A stretch of DNA of 64,000 nucleotides from Kalmusia sp. IMI 367209 (GCA_027946365.1 JAPEUQ010000003.1:62001-126000), one strand, 5' to 3'; numbered from the stretch's first letter, positions 1-11,231 are shown. Notes: generated by a model not told the origin, from the letters alone. Numbers and translations: made by a program.

Positions 1-1339
1 ATATACGCAGGAATCCAGGACTGCTTCGACTTAGAGGCCAACTCTATCATTAGGACCACTATATAGGGAAATGGAAGTAATGCAAAGAATGTAATAATAA
101 TGACAGAATCATGATGGTGCTTCGCGTTATTGACCCCGGCTTTCTAACTCGATCGCAAATCGATTCTAAAACATGGTTTTAATCATGTCCTCTTCAGGTT
201 GTTCTTTCGAGCTCATCATTCGAGGATATGATCCCACGTTAATAAATAACACAGTTTGAAAAACTTGAAACGCAGGTTAGTATTCTTCTAGTCTTTATCC
301 GTCGCACACTGAAACTACGCACCAACCTTTTAACGACCTTCGCGGTACCCGTCTCCCAATATAACTGATTAATAGACTGCTACAAATTCCAGCCTGCAGT
401 ACAAAGCACAAGTCGAGTCATCAAGGAGTTACAATATATCTTTACAGTTTCCCAACTGTAGGATTTGAGGTCTAATTATTAAGAAATAAGAGGCTATTCT
501 TTCTGCACTGCTCTTCCTTTGATTCATGGATTGAGATCCACGGCAATATAAGAGCACAAACAGCAACTTACGAACTTTATATCATCCCTACCTGTTTCGT
601 CCCCGCATTCAAAATACCCAGAATGAAGGCTAATCCTCACTATGCGATGCTTCTTATTCTTATCAATACCTACCACGATATAAATATGTTCTCTTACTCT
701 ACAACCCTCACGGAAAATCGCAATTATGACATGCAATCTCCCCCAGACTCTACCCTTTCCCTCGAAAAAATCACCGAGAAAAGCTATGTGTCTTGTGCAC
801 TTCATATTCGATACATGGGAACATGAATGTGTTCCTTCCGCGCTGCCCTTCTCGTTCACGATTGTCAAAGAACCACGAATATGATCCCCCTGTCTTCCGC
901 AATCAGAATTTAACGACCATCATTGTGTGTACTGCACATCATGGGGAACTTACCCCAATATGAGCTCATATATAAAGCTATATACACAAATGGATGATGC
1001 CTTGGGCGGTGTTCAATATGAAACTCTACAGCGACCTATGCTTGGGCCTATCCCGAAATTTGAAGCCAAACCGCGAAATTTTTCAAGGGGAGGTCTTGGC
1101 TGCGAAAGTAGGCTTGGTGGGTAGGATGCGAGTGTGTGTAAGGATGGTGATGCTGAGTATCTTTGATGACTGGTCTTATACTTATTGCGAAGCACCCGGC
1201 GTGCAAAGTGTATCATACTTTGTCATTATTCTGGTATCTTATCATCTTGAAGAAGCGACCTTCTGCGACTGTTGCAACAGTAGCAGCGCTTCAAAACCCG
1301 TGCCATTATTCCATTGGTGCTTATAGTCTTGATCGTAGC
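1..1339. other. gene-free left edge
   Basis: I see no convincing gene here. Short open frames exist on both strands (the longest is about 114 codons on the minus strand at 524-868), but none shows a recognisable domain, intron pattern or signal peptide. The last few hundred bases are the 3' flank of the minus-strand RPAP1-like gene. Confidence 0.5.
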
Positions 1340-2749
1340 TCAAATAGCAGCCCTCTTCCTTCCACCTCCCCTCCTCCAATTCCACAATGCCTCCTGCGCA
1401 TACGTCCTAGCCGTTAAATGTCCCCTTTCCCGATTCGCCTCCTCAGTCAATGTCTTCACCACCTTGCCCTCCTCCACCTCATTCCAAAGCCCACTCGCCA
1501 TCGCACTCCCCGCATCCACCATATCGACCTCGATCTCGTCCTCGTCCACCTCCTCTTCCTGGTTCGGATCGCTGACGACCTGCACTGGCCCATCCGTTTT
1601 CCGCCGCACCTTTTCGAACCCAAACTCTCCTCGCCCAAGACGATACAAAATGCGCCCGAGCGTCTGGAATGCGATGCAACGCTGTGCGGCGACGCTACTG
1701 CGCGCCATGACAGCTAGTTCGGCGATTGTGTAGCCCGCGGCTTCGGGTGCATCGGCGTGATGGTGTAGGCCCTGGTCTATGGGTATGTCGCGCGCGGTCG
1801 AGGGTGCGAGAAGGGCGCCTTTAAAATCGAAGCGAATATCTTTAGCGTCAAAGGCTCTATGTGAGGGGTGGTAAGGGGAACGACTGTCGTCAGGATCAAT
1901 GGGCGTCATCCAGGAGAGGGTTGAGGGGTCATAGGCGAGGTTAGGGAAGTATTTCTCGTGGAGGTTCTTAAGGAAGGAGGGGTCATTAGGATCGAGATCG
2001 GGCGGTTGTGTGGGGCGGGGAAAGTGGATTGTGCCATGCTCTTCGGCGAGGTCTGCGGCGAGATTAGGTTCTGTGGCGGTTTTTGTGAAATTGGCTGGCT
2101 GTAGTTGTGTTGGCGGTGATACAGTCGATAGCTTTGTCGGATTTGGCTCCATAAATGAGACCTTCTTCGTAGAGTCGCCCATCATTTTGGTCTTTGGCGC
2201 TTCTCTCTCTTCCGCCGAAGCCTCTCCTTCTTTATCCCAATCTCTCTCGTTACTTCCGTCATCAATATTCGCCCGGCCCAACAACCTCTGGATCAAGCTC
2301 GGAGGCAGACTCTCCAACAATTCCCTCTGCTCTTGCTCGATTTCCTCGCTCGACATTTTCGCCAGTCGTTGCTTGTTCTCCTCATCGATCTGTCTCTTCT
2401 CGTCTTCACCAACCACACCTGCACCCTTTGTCTGCTCTGGCTCTCCCTCTGTCCGCGCCCGCGTTTCCGCGTTCGCCTTCGTTGGTGTATTCCCCTTCGC
2501 CGCCCTTTCTCGTCTGAATGCTGAGACCCTGGGTGTGCGCTTCTTATGCGCCGGAAATCCGTTGGCATTTGCTTTGAATGACGGTGCTACAGGCGGTGGT
2601 GCAACCCTTCCAGTGGGGCGCTCCAGGATGTCGCCGACAAACGCGGACGCAAGCGCGGGCGGAGGAGCTTCATCGTTCTGTTGTTCTGCCGATTCGATAT
2701 TGCCGTTATCCAAGTCGAAGTACACACGCTCTCCTCGCGCGAAAGACAT
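1340..2749 (-). CDS. RBA50: RNA polymerase II-associated protein 1 (RPAP1/Rba50) homolog
   Basis: Single-exon gene of 469 codons. The family acts in assembly and nuclear import of RNA polymerase II, bridging the Rpb3 subcomplex. The N-terminal third carries the RPAP1 N-terminal signature: the 'GDILERP' segment near residue 38, then a conserved block around residues 120-165 with 'EEIEQEQRELLESLPPSLI' followed by LLGRAN. The C-terminal block around residues 305-375 has 'RFDFKGALL' followed by an AELAVMARSS...QR..A..TLGRILYRLG pattern typical of RPAP1_C. The middle is low in conservation and acidic. Length is close to yeast Rba50 (about 440 residues) and far shorter than animal RPAP1, as usual in fungi. 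The start at 2749 is the first ATG and gives the typical short N-terminus. It lies about 490 bp downstream of SWI1 on the same strand. No frame disruption is seen. Confidence 0.88.
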   Translation of the reverse strand: MSFARGERVYFDLDNGNIESAEQQNDEAPPPALASAFVGDILERPTGRVAPPPVAPSFKANANGFPAHKKRTPRVSAFRRERAAKGNTPTKANAETRARTEGEPEQTKGAGVVGEDEKRQIDEENKQRLAKMSSEEIEQEQRELLESLPPSLIQRLLGRANIDDGSNERDWDKEGEASAEEREAPKTKMMGDSTKKVSFMEPNPTKLSTVSPPTQLQPANFTKTATEPNLAADLAEEHGTIHFPRPTQPPDLDPNDPSFLKNLHEKYFPNLAYDPSTLSWMTPIDPDDSRSPYHPSHRAFDAKDIRFDFKGALLAPSTARDIPIDQGLHHHADAPEAAGYTIAELAVMARSSVAAQRCIAFQTLGRILYRLGRGEFGFEKVRRKTDGPVQVVSDPNQEEEVDEDEIEVDMVDAGSAMASGLWNEVEEGKVVKTLTEEANRERGHLTARTYAQEALWNWRRGGGRKRAAI

Positions 2750-3242
2750 GCTTGCGGTCGAGTAGTGGCAAATAAGTCGTGGGAAAGATTGTCTGCGCCT
2801 CTGAGAGCTTAGGGCGCACTTCCGAACACTCGCCTAAACTTGCCATTTCACTGCCATGGCCGCATTTGGCAGCTATTGCTTCACTGATATTTGCGTATAA
2901 GTCAAGAACATCGGGAACTTGAAAGCTGTACAGTACATCGATGGAGCAGAGGTTTGTTTCAAATTTGTTCACACATGTAAAATTCCTTCTGATACAAGAT
3001 GCTGTTGCGAAGGACGTGCCTCTATTGTACTATGACGAAGAAAAGCCATGCCTAATATGTAATTCCATAATATCACACGTGGGAATGGTAGAAACTGAGT
3101 ACACGCGGAAGAAGAGTCCACAGCCAATTCCACTCTAAGCTCCTCCCCCATTTCTTTCCAGACCTCCCACCCATATGCCAGCCTGCTTCAAAGTGCCTGC
3201 AATGCGCCTAAAACATCTCTCATATTCTCGATGGTATACAAT
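2750..3242. other. intergenic, RBA50 promoter side
   Basis: About 490 bp between the end of SWI1 and the start of RBA50, both on the minus strand. It should hold the RBA50 promoter and the SWI1 terminator. I see no gene or clear motif in it. Confidence 0.5.
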
Positions 3243-6200
3243 TCAGTTCTCCGCAAGGTACCCAAGCCCGCAGAATTGACGCAGAGACCTCGCATCTAAG
3301 GAAGACATCAATAAAGCTCCAAGCACCGTCTCCTTTTTGGGCAGAATATCCGCCTTTACTTTCCATGTCGTACCGCCAAAGTCAAACTTCTCCATTTCGT
3401 CATCCCACTCGTCGTCTTCGTCTGCGCCATGAGTCCCATTTGTCTCCAGGCTCTTGACCAGCGGCTCCGCACCTTTGGACTTTTCGCCGAGCCGCTTTAT
3501 CATAGATAGAGCTCGATGCACGATGAGATGGTATCCTTCTCGATCGTCCATCATGGGTCTCTGCCCGCGGTGATTGGGCTGTGGCGGTGGGTGTGGCATT
3601 GTGGCATCGCTCGCGCAGAGCGACATGGCAAACTTCAGCAAGCTGCATGCCCACCCGTCGTCGGCTTCGAGCCACGACCGGCAAACTCCGCTTTCGGGAC
3701 CCGGAGCAAGAGCAGCAAGAATATCCGCAGCAAGCATGCCTTGCATTAGATATGGTTTTCGTGCCTCTGCAATCCGGGCCTCGTAGTGCCGCACTTCCTT
3801 GGGTCGGGTCTCGGCCACATCATGAAGTCTCCCTTCAGTTCGATCTGGCACCACGGCGATCGCTAGAGCAAACGCACGAGTCAAAAGGTCGTAAGGAGGA
3901 TCTGATGTTGCTTCGTTGACGAATATTTGCTTGTAAAATGTCCGGTTAGGGTCGTCAATCGCGAGGAGCTTGGCCATGCTGTCGACCGCAGACGGGAGGT
4001 AGCGATGAATCTTAGGATTATAAGGCGTAAATCGGATAGGGAGGCTTGGGCGCGGGCTCGGCGCAAATGCGCAAAGAAAATGCAGCACAGCATACGCATC
4101 TTCTCTAGCTGGCAGAGCGATTCTTGTGCTTGAATTAGAAAAGAACGTTATGAGATCTTTCATAAAGTCCAGCGTGTGGATGTAGGTTCTTAGGAAGAGC
4201 ATCCTGGTACCGACGAGTCGTATGGCGTTCGAAATAAACTTGAGAATGGGCACTGAAGAGAGGCGGGCGTGATTGATTTCTAGGAACGACAGGTTGCGGA
4301 TGATGGATGTTATGGCTAGAACTCGATCCGCCGTCCGATCGAGATCGTAGGCTTTGGTGCCGAACTGTGGGAGGTCCTGGAGAGTGTTGACTTCTGCCTG
4401 GCAATTATGGAGGACATCTTCGTAGGACATGAGCTCGATTATGTCAGTCACTTCCGGATTATCATTGCCCAGTATCTCGAGTTGGTCCTCAGCATACTCT
4501 GCTAAAACCTCTACCAGATCATCACACTGATCTAGGTCCAACTGAATGCTGTTCTCGTGAGTCAGCTTGGATAGGGTGTCTAGAGCCAGTCTAGTCTCCG
4601 CATGGAGACCAGATCGAAGACTCATAGTCAGCGCGCGTATGTCAACTACTCCCATTTCTCTCAGTTCTGGTACGTTAGGCATGTAGTGCAACTTCTTATC
4701 CACGGCTTTTACGAGCGCATCGGAAAGTTCCAGTACACCCCACGTCTCTTTGATGAATAATGTGGCCGGCTTGTAGTAGATCCCATCCTCTTCCTCTTCA
4801 ATGTGAAACGTCTGTTCTATGGGAGGTTGGCTTGTCGTGGTTGTAGTTTCTTGTTTCACCGGGGTTCCGCTTGGTTGAGTAGTATCTGGCGGGGGGACTG
4901 GGGTTCCTTCCAGTGGTCGACTCATGCTTTTTCGGTGTTGACCCGTCGTGCTCCCATCCGCCTGTGGCGTGCTCCGACCGTTGACTAGGGCGGGTGTGGC
5001 ATTGCTCTGTAGTGGGGTTGATTGGGGCGGCTGTGCTGGCGGTTCAAACTGTTGCTGTTGTTGTTGTTGCTGTTGTTGCTGGTGCTGCTGGTGCTGCTGG
5101 TGCTGCTGGTGCTGCTGATGCTGGTGCTGCTGTTGTTGTTGCTGCTGCTGGTGCTGCTGTTGTTGCTGTTGTTGTTGTTGCTGTTGTTGCTGGTGCTGGT
5201 GCTGGTGCTGGTGCTGTTGCTGCTGGTGCTGCTGCTGCTGTAAACCCGCGTCAGACTGGCGTTGTTGCTGTTGCTGCATAGCTGCCTTTCTCTGCAGTTG
5301 CTGCATGTACTCTTGCTGGGCCGCAGCAGCAGCGCTTGGCGGGCCAGGTACAGCGTTCCGCGTTGGCGACATTTGCTGCCCCATCTGCCCCATTTGCGCT
5401 TGCATCGAGTTCATGTTTTTCATCTGTTGCTGTTGCTTCTGTATATAGGCAGCCTCGTACAGGCCAAGATTCGCCTCATATGTCTGCCGTAGCTCTTCAG
5501 GTGCCTGTGGAAATTGCTGTGGATTGATACCAAGCATTTGGACGACCCGCGGCCACGCGTTGTTCTGGGTGACGTTCCTATAGCCTCTATATTTTATGAC
5601 GATCTGATACAAGGTGAACAGGTCGATTTGTCGGCCGGCAACCTGAGGGTTGGGATTGAATGGTCGCCGGTTCTGGGTCATTAGGGCATGCACATTTTTC
5701 AGGAAGACCTGAGGGTTTGCTTGAGGATTCTGCATTTGGCCTGGCATCATTTGGGGCTGCATGCCCGGGTGGCGTCCTGGGGCGCTGGGTGTCTGGCCTG
5801 CCTGGTGTCTCTGCTGCGCAGCCATGTTGCTTGCCGCCAGGTTGCCTAGCTGTGATTGCTGGGCCTGCAACCGCATCGCGTATTGTCTTTGCGCCTCTTG
5901 CTGCTTGTGCTGGAGGTTCTGAGACAGCTGTATCGACTGGACCGACTGAACTGGAAATTGGCCGCCAGAGTTCGGGTCAAACCCCTGGCTCATAGGAGAG
6001 CCTTGCGCGAAGCCCATGGGGGACATTTGGGGCGCGTGTGGGTTTTGCGCCGGGGAGGCTGTCTGCATTCGCTGGGGCGGCATCTGGCCGGGGCGGAAAT
6101 GCTGGTTCTGCATGGTTGGGGATGGTGTGTGAGCAAAGCCTTGCTGGAAACCGAACTGGGGTTGTTGCGATGGAGTCTGAGAACGCGACATGGTCGCGCC

Positions 6201-6335
6201 TGTCGAGTCCCGCTTCTGGGGAATCGACGACATGGGATAGGGTCGCGCGCCGTTCATCTGATTTCCGGCAATGGCGCTTGGGTCAATGAAGCTCGAGGGA
6301 TCATACATGCCGTTTTGCGACGGCTGGAAGTCCAT
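3243..6335 (-). CDS. SWI1: SWI/SNF chromatin-remodelling subunit Swi1 (ARID domain)
   Basis: Single long exon, 1030 codons. Swi1 is the ARID/BRIGHT DNA-binding subunit of the SWI/SNF nucleosome remodeller. The ARID domain lies around residues 207-297, recognisable from FLKNVHALM...GRQIDLFTLYQIVIKYRGY...W..V...LGI and a terminal LYEAAY helix. Before it is a Gln/Met/Pro-rich disordered region. After it, about residues 340-440, comes a very long Gln/His tract encoded by mixed CAG/CAA/CAC codons (DNA positions 5044-5290). The C-terminal half (about residues 520-1030) is a helical repeat-like region with blocks such as LTKLTHENS and RNLSFLEINHARL that match the conserved Swi1 C-terminal domain. 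Yeast Swi1 is longer (about 1300 residues); about 1000 is normal in filamentous fungi. The frame is intact even through the repeat tract. It is divergent from RPT3, 2 kb away. Confidence 0.9.
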   Translation of the reverse strand: MDFQPSQNGMYDPSSFIDPSAIAGNQMNGARPYPMSSIPQKRDSTGATMSRSQTPSQQPQFGFQQGFAHTPSPTMQNQHFRPGQMPPQRMQTASPAQNPHAPQMSPMGFAQGSPMSQGFDPNSGGQFPVQSVQSIQLSQNLQHKQQEAQRQYAMRLQAQQSQLGNLAASNMAAQQRHQAGQTPSAPGRHPGMQPQMMPGQMQNPQANPQVFLKNVHALMTQNRRPFNPNPQVAGRQIDLFTLYQIVIKYRGYRNVTQNNAWPRVVQMLGINPQQFPQAPEELRQTYEANLGLYEAAYIQKQQQQMKNMNSMQAQMGQMGQQMSPTRNAVPGPPSAAAAAQQEYMQQLQRKAAMQQQQQRQSDAGLQQQQHQQQQHQHQHQHQQQQQQQQQQQQQHQQQQQQQQHQHQQHQQHQQHQQHQQQQQQQQQQQFEPPAQPPQSTPLQSNATPALVNGRSTPQADGSTTGQHRKSMSRPLEGTPVPPPDTTQPSGTPVKQETTTTTSQPPIEQTFHIEEEEDGIYYKPATLFIKETWGVLELSDALVKAVDKKLHYMPNVPELREMGVVDIRALTMSLRSGLHAETRLALDTLSKLTHENSIQLDLDQCDDLVEVLAEYAEDQLEILGNDNPEVTDIIELMSYEDVLHNCQAEVNTLQDLPQFGTKAYDLDRTADRVLAITSIIRNLSFLEINHARLSSVPILKFISNAIRLVGTRMLFLRTYIHTLDFMKDLITFFSNSSTRIALPAREDAYAVLHFLCAFAPSPRPSLPIRFTPYNPKIHRYLPSAVDSMAKLLAIDDPNRTFYKQIFVNEATSDPPYDLLTRAFALAIAVVPDRTEGRLHDVAETRPKEVRHYEARIAEARKPYLMQGMLAADILAALAPGPESGVCRSWLEADDGWACSLLKFAMSLCASDATMPHPPPQPNHRGQRPMMDDREGYHLIVHRALSMIKRLGEKSKGAEPLVKSLETNGTHGADEDDEWDDEMEKFDFGGTTWKVKADILPKKETVLGALLMSSLDARSLRQFCGLGYLAEN
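5044..5290 (-). repeat. polyglutamine/histidine-coding trinucleotide tract
   Basis: Imperfect CAG/CAA/CAC codon tract (read as CTG/TTG/GTG on the plus strand) inside SWI1. It encodes about 80 residues of nearly pure Gln and His. Codons are mixed rather than a single pure repeat, which is expected to lower slippage. It stays in frame. Confidence 0.9.
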
Positions 6336-8322
6336 GATGCGCGGTCACCTCGGGGGTGTAGGGTGGGAAGCGAGCGACGTGACGGGGAGGGGGCGAGGAT
6401 GGCGATGAGAGGGAGATCAGAGGACGCGGTACGCTCGCTGGGGCATTCGATCGGCCTGTGAGATGAGCCATGAGCAACTTGGTTGTTGATGTCGGGACAG
6501 ACGCGACTACGATGGGCATGGCACCGTTGCCTCGAGCCGGACGGGGCGTGCAGGTCAGAGGACCGAGGAGGGAAGTGGAGGAGTACCTACCGCGTAATTC
6601 GAACAGGCGCTAGAGGCGGCTCTGCATCAGGGCAGGGCGGGAGACGGACCGTCTGGGATGCGGACAGCAGCTTCACGTTACCACACGCTCTCGGACGCGA
6701 TTTGCGGCGGCTATGGGGTCGCTGGAGGCGGAGAAGACTGACGGGCTAGCGTGCTTTGCTTGGCGGTCACGGGATCCGCAGCGGCCAGAAGAGAGCAGAG
6801 AGCAGAGAGCTGAGAGGGCAGCGCACAGCGACACGGCCCGCCAGCAGCAGCAGCAATCCGCAACCTTCTCCCTTCTCATGAGCAGCCAGGCGTCTGCATG
6901 AGAGCATCAGAACACGCGTTTGCGCGGGCCAGTCGAGTGGCTGCGTTGCCGGATTCGCAAAGCCTAGCCTAACCCTAATCTGACCCCTCCGGCTACCACG
7001 GGTCCTGTCGCCGCTGTGTGACAGTGGGAACACATGTTTCTCTCCACTTATTACATCACAGTAGCATGCACCGAGCAGGCGTTGTGCTGTTATCTTTGCG
7101 CTGGGCTGGCCGGCCGAGACCCTGCCTGCGACCGCCTCTCTCCCGCGCGCCGGGAGCCTCCCCTCCTCACCCACCAAGCCCGACCGACGCCACGCCAATG
7201 TCTCAATCTGCGACCTGTCAGTGCCCCTGCTTCGGGCTCAGCTGGATGAGCTTCTCCACCGTCGCCTATCGTCGTGCTCTCCTTTCTTGCCTCGCCATCT
7301 GCCAAGTCAGCCGTTGCCTACGCATACATGGTGGGTTTGTTCTCGGACGCCGACCACGGATGCCATCACGACATGCTCAAGCACCGCTTTTCCCGTAACA
7401 CAATCTGTAGCTACTACGGCACACGTGAGGCTTCAGCGCAATCACGATGTTGGCGGAGCTGTGGGTAGTGCTGCTCGATCGTGTCGTGCCTTCAATTGGC
7501 ACGCCTCTCCGCCCAGTATCACTACCCAGACTGTGGGGTATCGAACCCACTCTCACTATTCCCGCCATTTGGCACGAACCTGAGACACGCGCATGGCAAG
7601 CTGGCTGCCAGACCAATCTGCTCGAGTACCACTTGATTGAGTCGTATGCACATTGATCTAGGAAAGTCGTATGAACCAGCCATGACACGAGCTATGCCGT
7701 TGGATCGAGCCGCAGTTTTGTGAGGATAACCGCAGAACAGCTTGCACACTCCCAAGGTTAGATTTCTGTCCGTATCTACAGGTGTACTTCCCATCAACGT
7801 TGCCCGACGCTAGACATTTGCTGCAGTTGCATAGGTCTAGTGGGCCGAGAAAGGTACCAAGCTCCAGATGCCATGAAACCAACAGCTGGTGAGTTGCATC
7901 GGATACATTAGGCACACTTATCTCCTCCAGGAGGATACTAGGATGTAAGGACCGTGGGTTGGCGACTCAGCAACGCTTCGTGTTATGTTTGTTCGTTTTT
8001 ACTATCCTACTCTGAAAACAGTTTGCACGTAGTATAGAGGCTAGCTTTGTATCTTCAGTATATCCCCTGCATTACACTTTACGCACGGCTATTGTGACTG
8101 TCTGCAATTGCCCGGTGAATGCCGATGCACGTGAGGTGCCGGGCTTGGCGGTCCATTGCTGCGCTCCGATCGTCACCTTGAGCTAGCATCTAAGCAGGCG
8201 AACATCAACACGACGCGCCTCTCACCCTCACTTGATCACCGCTCTCTCCAAACTCACGCCCGTCCTCGCAGCCTCTCCAAATCCCTGCGCAAAAACACCG
8301 AGTCCCAAAGACCGTCGTAGCC
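6336..8322. other. 2 kb divergent intergenic region SWI1 / RPT3
   Basis: Head-to-head spacer between SWI1 (minus) and RPT3 (plus). Open frames on both strands are GC-rich shadows with low-complexity translations and I support none as a gene. The part near 6340-6900 is probably the SWI1 leader and promoter. The part from about 8100 is the RPT3 promoter and leader, with pyrimidine-rich stretches just before the RPT3 start. Confidence 0.5.
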
Positions 8323-9688
8323 ATGGCTGACGCAGCCGTCGAGAATCCGGCCAACACAGTCCCGCCTCACAAGAAGCATTACCCTTCCTCGATACCCAAT
8401 TTTGACACGCTGGAAGGCTTCTCGACAGATGGAAATGATGACTACTCCACCTTCAAGAAGCTCCAACGGCAGCTAGAGTGCGTGCAAACAGGCCGATGAC
8501 AGCGTGCGCAGCAAGCTAACTTGCGCCAGGTATATCCACCTCCAGGAAGAGTACATCAAGGACGAACAACGGAGTTTGAAGCGGGAGCTGGTACGTGCAC
8601 AGGAGGAGATAAAGCGCATTCAGAGCGTACCGCTGGTGATAGGGCAGTTTATGGAGGCGATCGACCAGAAGTAACATGTCCCCACGCTATCTGCATGGTA
8701 TCAGGCTGACGTCTACAGCACCGGCATAGTACAATCATCCACTGGCTCAAACTATGTCGTCCGGATACTTTCCACGCTCGATCGGGAGCTGCTCAAGCCA
8801 TCGTCCTCGGTTGCGCTCCACCGCCACTCGAACGCCCTCGTGGACATACTTCCTCCGGAAGCCGACTCCTCTATTGCCATGCTTGGCCAAGACGAGAAGC
8901 CGGACGTTACGTATGCAGACGTGGGAGGGCTAGACATGCAGAAGCAGGAGATCAGAGAAGCTGTCGAGCTCCCGCTGACACACTTCGACCTCTACAAGCA
9001 GATCGGTATCGATCCCCCCCGTGGAGTTCTACTGTACGGGCCACCAGGAACAGGAAAGACCATGTTGGTGAAGGCGGTGGCCAACAGCACAACGGCGTCG
9101 TTCATCCGTGTAGTAGGTTCGGAATTTGTGCAAAAGTATCTAGGAGAAGGTCCGCGCATGGTCCGTGATGTATTCCGAATGGCACGCGAGAACTCCCCGT
9201 CCATCATTTTCATCGACGAAATCGACGCCATCGCTACCAAGCGTTTCGACGCCCAGACAGGTGCCGACCGAGAAGTCCAACGTATCCTCCTCGAGCTGCT
9301 CAACCAGATGGATGGCTTCGATCAGACGTCTAATGTCAAGGTCATCATGGCGACCAACCGTGCCGACACGCTCGACCCCGCGCTTCTTCGACCTGGTCGT
9401 CTTGACCGAAAAATCGAGTTCCCATCACTACGAGACCGCCGCGAGCGCCGTCTTATCTTCGGTACCATCGCTGGCAAGATGAGCTTGTCGCCCGAGGTCG
9501 ACCTCGACAGCTTGATCGTGCGGAATGATCCATTATCGGGTGCAGTAATTGCAGCGATCATGCAGGAGGCGGGGCTGAGGGCTGTGAGGAAAAACAGGTA
9601 TAACATCATCCAAAGTGACCTAGAAGAGGCGTACACGAGCCAAGTCAAGGGCGCGACGGAGGCGGATAAGTTTGATTTCTACAAGTAA
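8323..9688 (+). CDS. RPT3: 26S proteasome regulatory ATPase Rpt3 (subunit 6B)
   Basis: Exons 8323-8477, 8530-8670 and 8719-9688; the phases join to 421 codons. Rpt3 is one of six AAA ATPases of the 19S base that unfold ubiquitinated substrates and open the 20S gate. The N-terminal coiled coil ([14 protein letters not shown]...) is followed by the OB-fold region and one AAA domain: Walker A GPPGTGKT, Walker B IIFIDEID, and arginine-finger region [12 protein letters not shown]. The C-terminus KFDFYK ends in the hydrophobic-Tyr-X motif that docks into the 20S alpha ring, as in other Rpt3 proteins. Identity is placed at Rpt3 rather than another Rpt because of the [27 protein letters not shown] block and this tail. 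Introns of 52 and 48 bp have standard GT-AG ends. It is convergent with the LEA-like gene downstream. Confidence 0.96.
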
Positions 9689-10308
9689 GCGCGTGAGAGG
9701 GAGGAGATGCCTAAGAGGAGATGCTTGCGCTGTACATTAGGATAGAGATCAAGCAGAGGGCTTAACACTCTGCACGCATCATCAAGCATTTCATCAAGCC
9801 ATATTGTCTGTATTCGCATGATGCGCAGCAAGAACAAGGATACTGTCCCTCTGGCGATACTATCGCTACCTGTTACGAAGTCGATGTGGCATAACCTCCA
9901 CCATCGCTGGGTACCCTGGTAGTGGCAACGTGCGCCTGTTGATTGAATGGCATAGCCAGTCCTCGTCGAGTTGATCATCCAATATGCAATATGCTTGCAA
10001 GTCGATCTTGTTATATTCTACATCGAAAAGAAATCGGAGGCGAAAGACCGTATGTTTGATTACGAAGAGACGGGACGATAACATGGCAATTAATTTGATC
10101 GCATTTATGAGCTTTTGCCTCCAAAAAAAGAGACCAATTGTGAACTATCGGTATAGCCGCGCTAAAGTGTTGGTACACGAAGCATTACATGCATGCATTT
10201 CTAATCCACTTCCTCGCATTCTCTCAAACTCGTGGATCATCGGTCTCCATCGATGCTGTTCCTCCCGCCTGTCATTCCATCGTCGAAAGAGGCAGGTAGT
10301 CGGCATGC
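9689..10308. other. convergent 3' spacer
   Basis: About 620 bp between the ends of RPT3 and the LEA-like gene. It holds both 3' untranslated regions. I see no further gene. Confidence 0.5.
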
Positions 10309-10849
10309 TTAAGAAGTTTTTGCCTTGGCCTCGCCCTTGAGCTCCTGCGCCTTGCCCTTGGCCTCGCCGGAGAGCTCGCTGGCTTTTCCTTTCGCCTGAC
10401 CTGCCACCTCATGGGCTTGACCCTTGGCCTGGCCGGTAGACTCGGGGACGGCGTGCTTGATGGCTTCAGCGGCTTTCTCTGTTCATTCCATTAGCATGTG
10501 TTCAAGCGCATAATCTCCCATCCCAATGGTAAGGTGAATGGGAATGGTGGGCGCGATGATGTTCTTGTATAGACAGACTTCTTCTCATCACAAAGACATT
10601 CGTCGGTTAGGTGACTGGATATTCTTGAGCGGGTGCTCAAGTGGACTGGGAAGGTAGCGGGTACGAGAGAACAGTGTTATCAGAAAGAAAGAACAACATA
10701 CCGCCCTTCTCGATGCCCTTAACAGCAGCGCCGGAGATAGTCTTGTCTACCGCCTTTGCCGCATCTTTGACCGTCTCGACGGGACTCTTCCTCGCAATTG
10801 GCGAGGTGCTGAAAAGGCGGGCCTGGCGGGCGATCTGAGTTCGGAACAT
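10309..10849 (-). CDS. small mitochondrial LEA-like/hydrophilic helix protein
   Basis: Two exons, 10702-10849 and 10309-10478, joined across a 223 bp intron (GTATGT donor, CAG acceptor) to give 105 codons. The first about 20 residues (MFRTQIARQARLFSTSPIAR) are rich in Arg, Ser and hydrophobics without acids, a typical mitochondrial presequence. The rest is Lys/Ala/Glu-rich with an 11-residue-like periodicity: blocks of the type GQAKG.A.E.AG, KGKASELSGEA and KGKAQELKGEA. That composition resembles late embryogenesis abundant group 3 proteins, which form amphipathic helices and protect membranes or proteins during drying or stress. Small mitochondrial LEA-like proteins of this type are frequent in filamentous ascomycetes. 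Function is inferred from composition only. If the intron were retained the protein would end after about 70 residues. Confidence 0.75.
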
Positions 10850-11231
10850 GATTGCTACTTGGGTTTTTGTGATGCTTTGACTGAAATGGGAGGCGAGTGG
10901 TACTTGTTGATTGGGTGAGGTAGATGGTACTTGAATGTTTGAAGTCTTGCGAGGGGACGATGGCTTTAAAGGGAGAAAGAGTGTTTAGGATTGGTGCGTG
11001 GCCAGGGCGCGGATAGTATGACGTCGTAAGAGCATCACAGGTGGGTGCTCGATTGGGTTAGATGTGGCCATAGCTCCATGGACATCGCGATGCGGCGCTT
11101 GAGTGAGATTCCTTGCGATAGCGCATGTGAACTCGATTACGATGCAGTTCAAGCTTCGTTATTCTACTAATTCGTGTCTTCTCGCTATATTGAGCTACGT
11201 ATGATGCGTGCGCTTAGAAGGCGTATAAGGA
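10850..11231. other. intergenic spacer
   Basis: About 380 bp between the start of the LEA-like gene and the 3' end of the carboxylesterase gene. It should hold the LEA-like promoter. I see nothing else. Confidence 0.45.

Noticed and set aside
2010..2765. 251-codon plus-strand open frame
   Set aside because: It is the antisense shadow of RBA50, Ser/Pro-rich and without family features.
4994..5281. Leu/Ala/Val-rich open frames on the plus strand
   Set aside because: They are antisense readings of the SWI1 glutamine tract.
7500..7640. tRNA-like T-arm (GTGGGTTCGATACCCCAC on the minus strand)
   Set aside because: The loop is one base too long for that stem, and no matching acceptor stem, D arm or anticodon arm is found at the right spacing.
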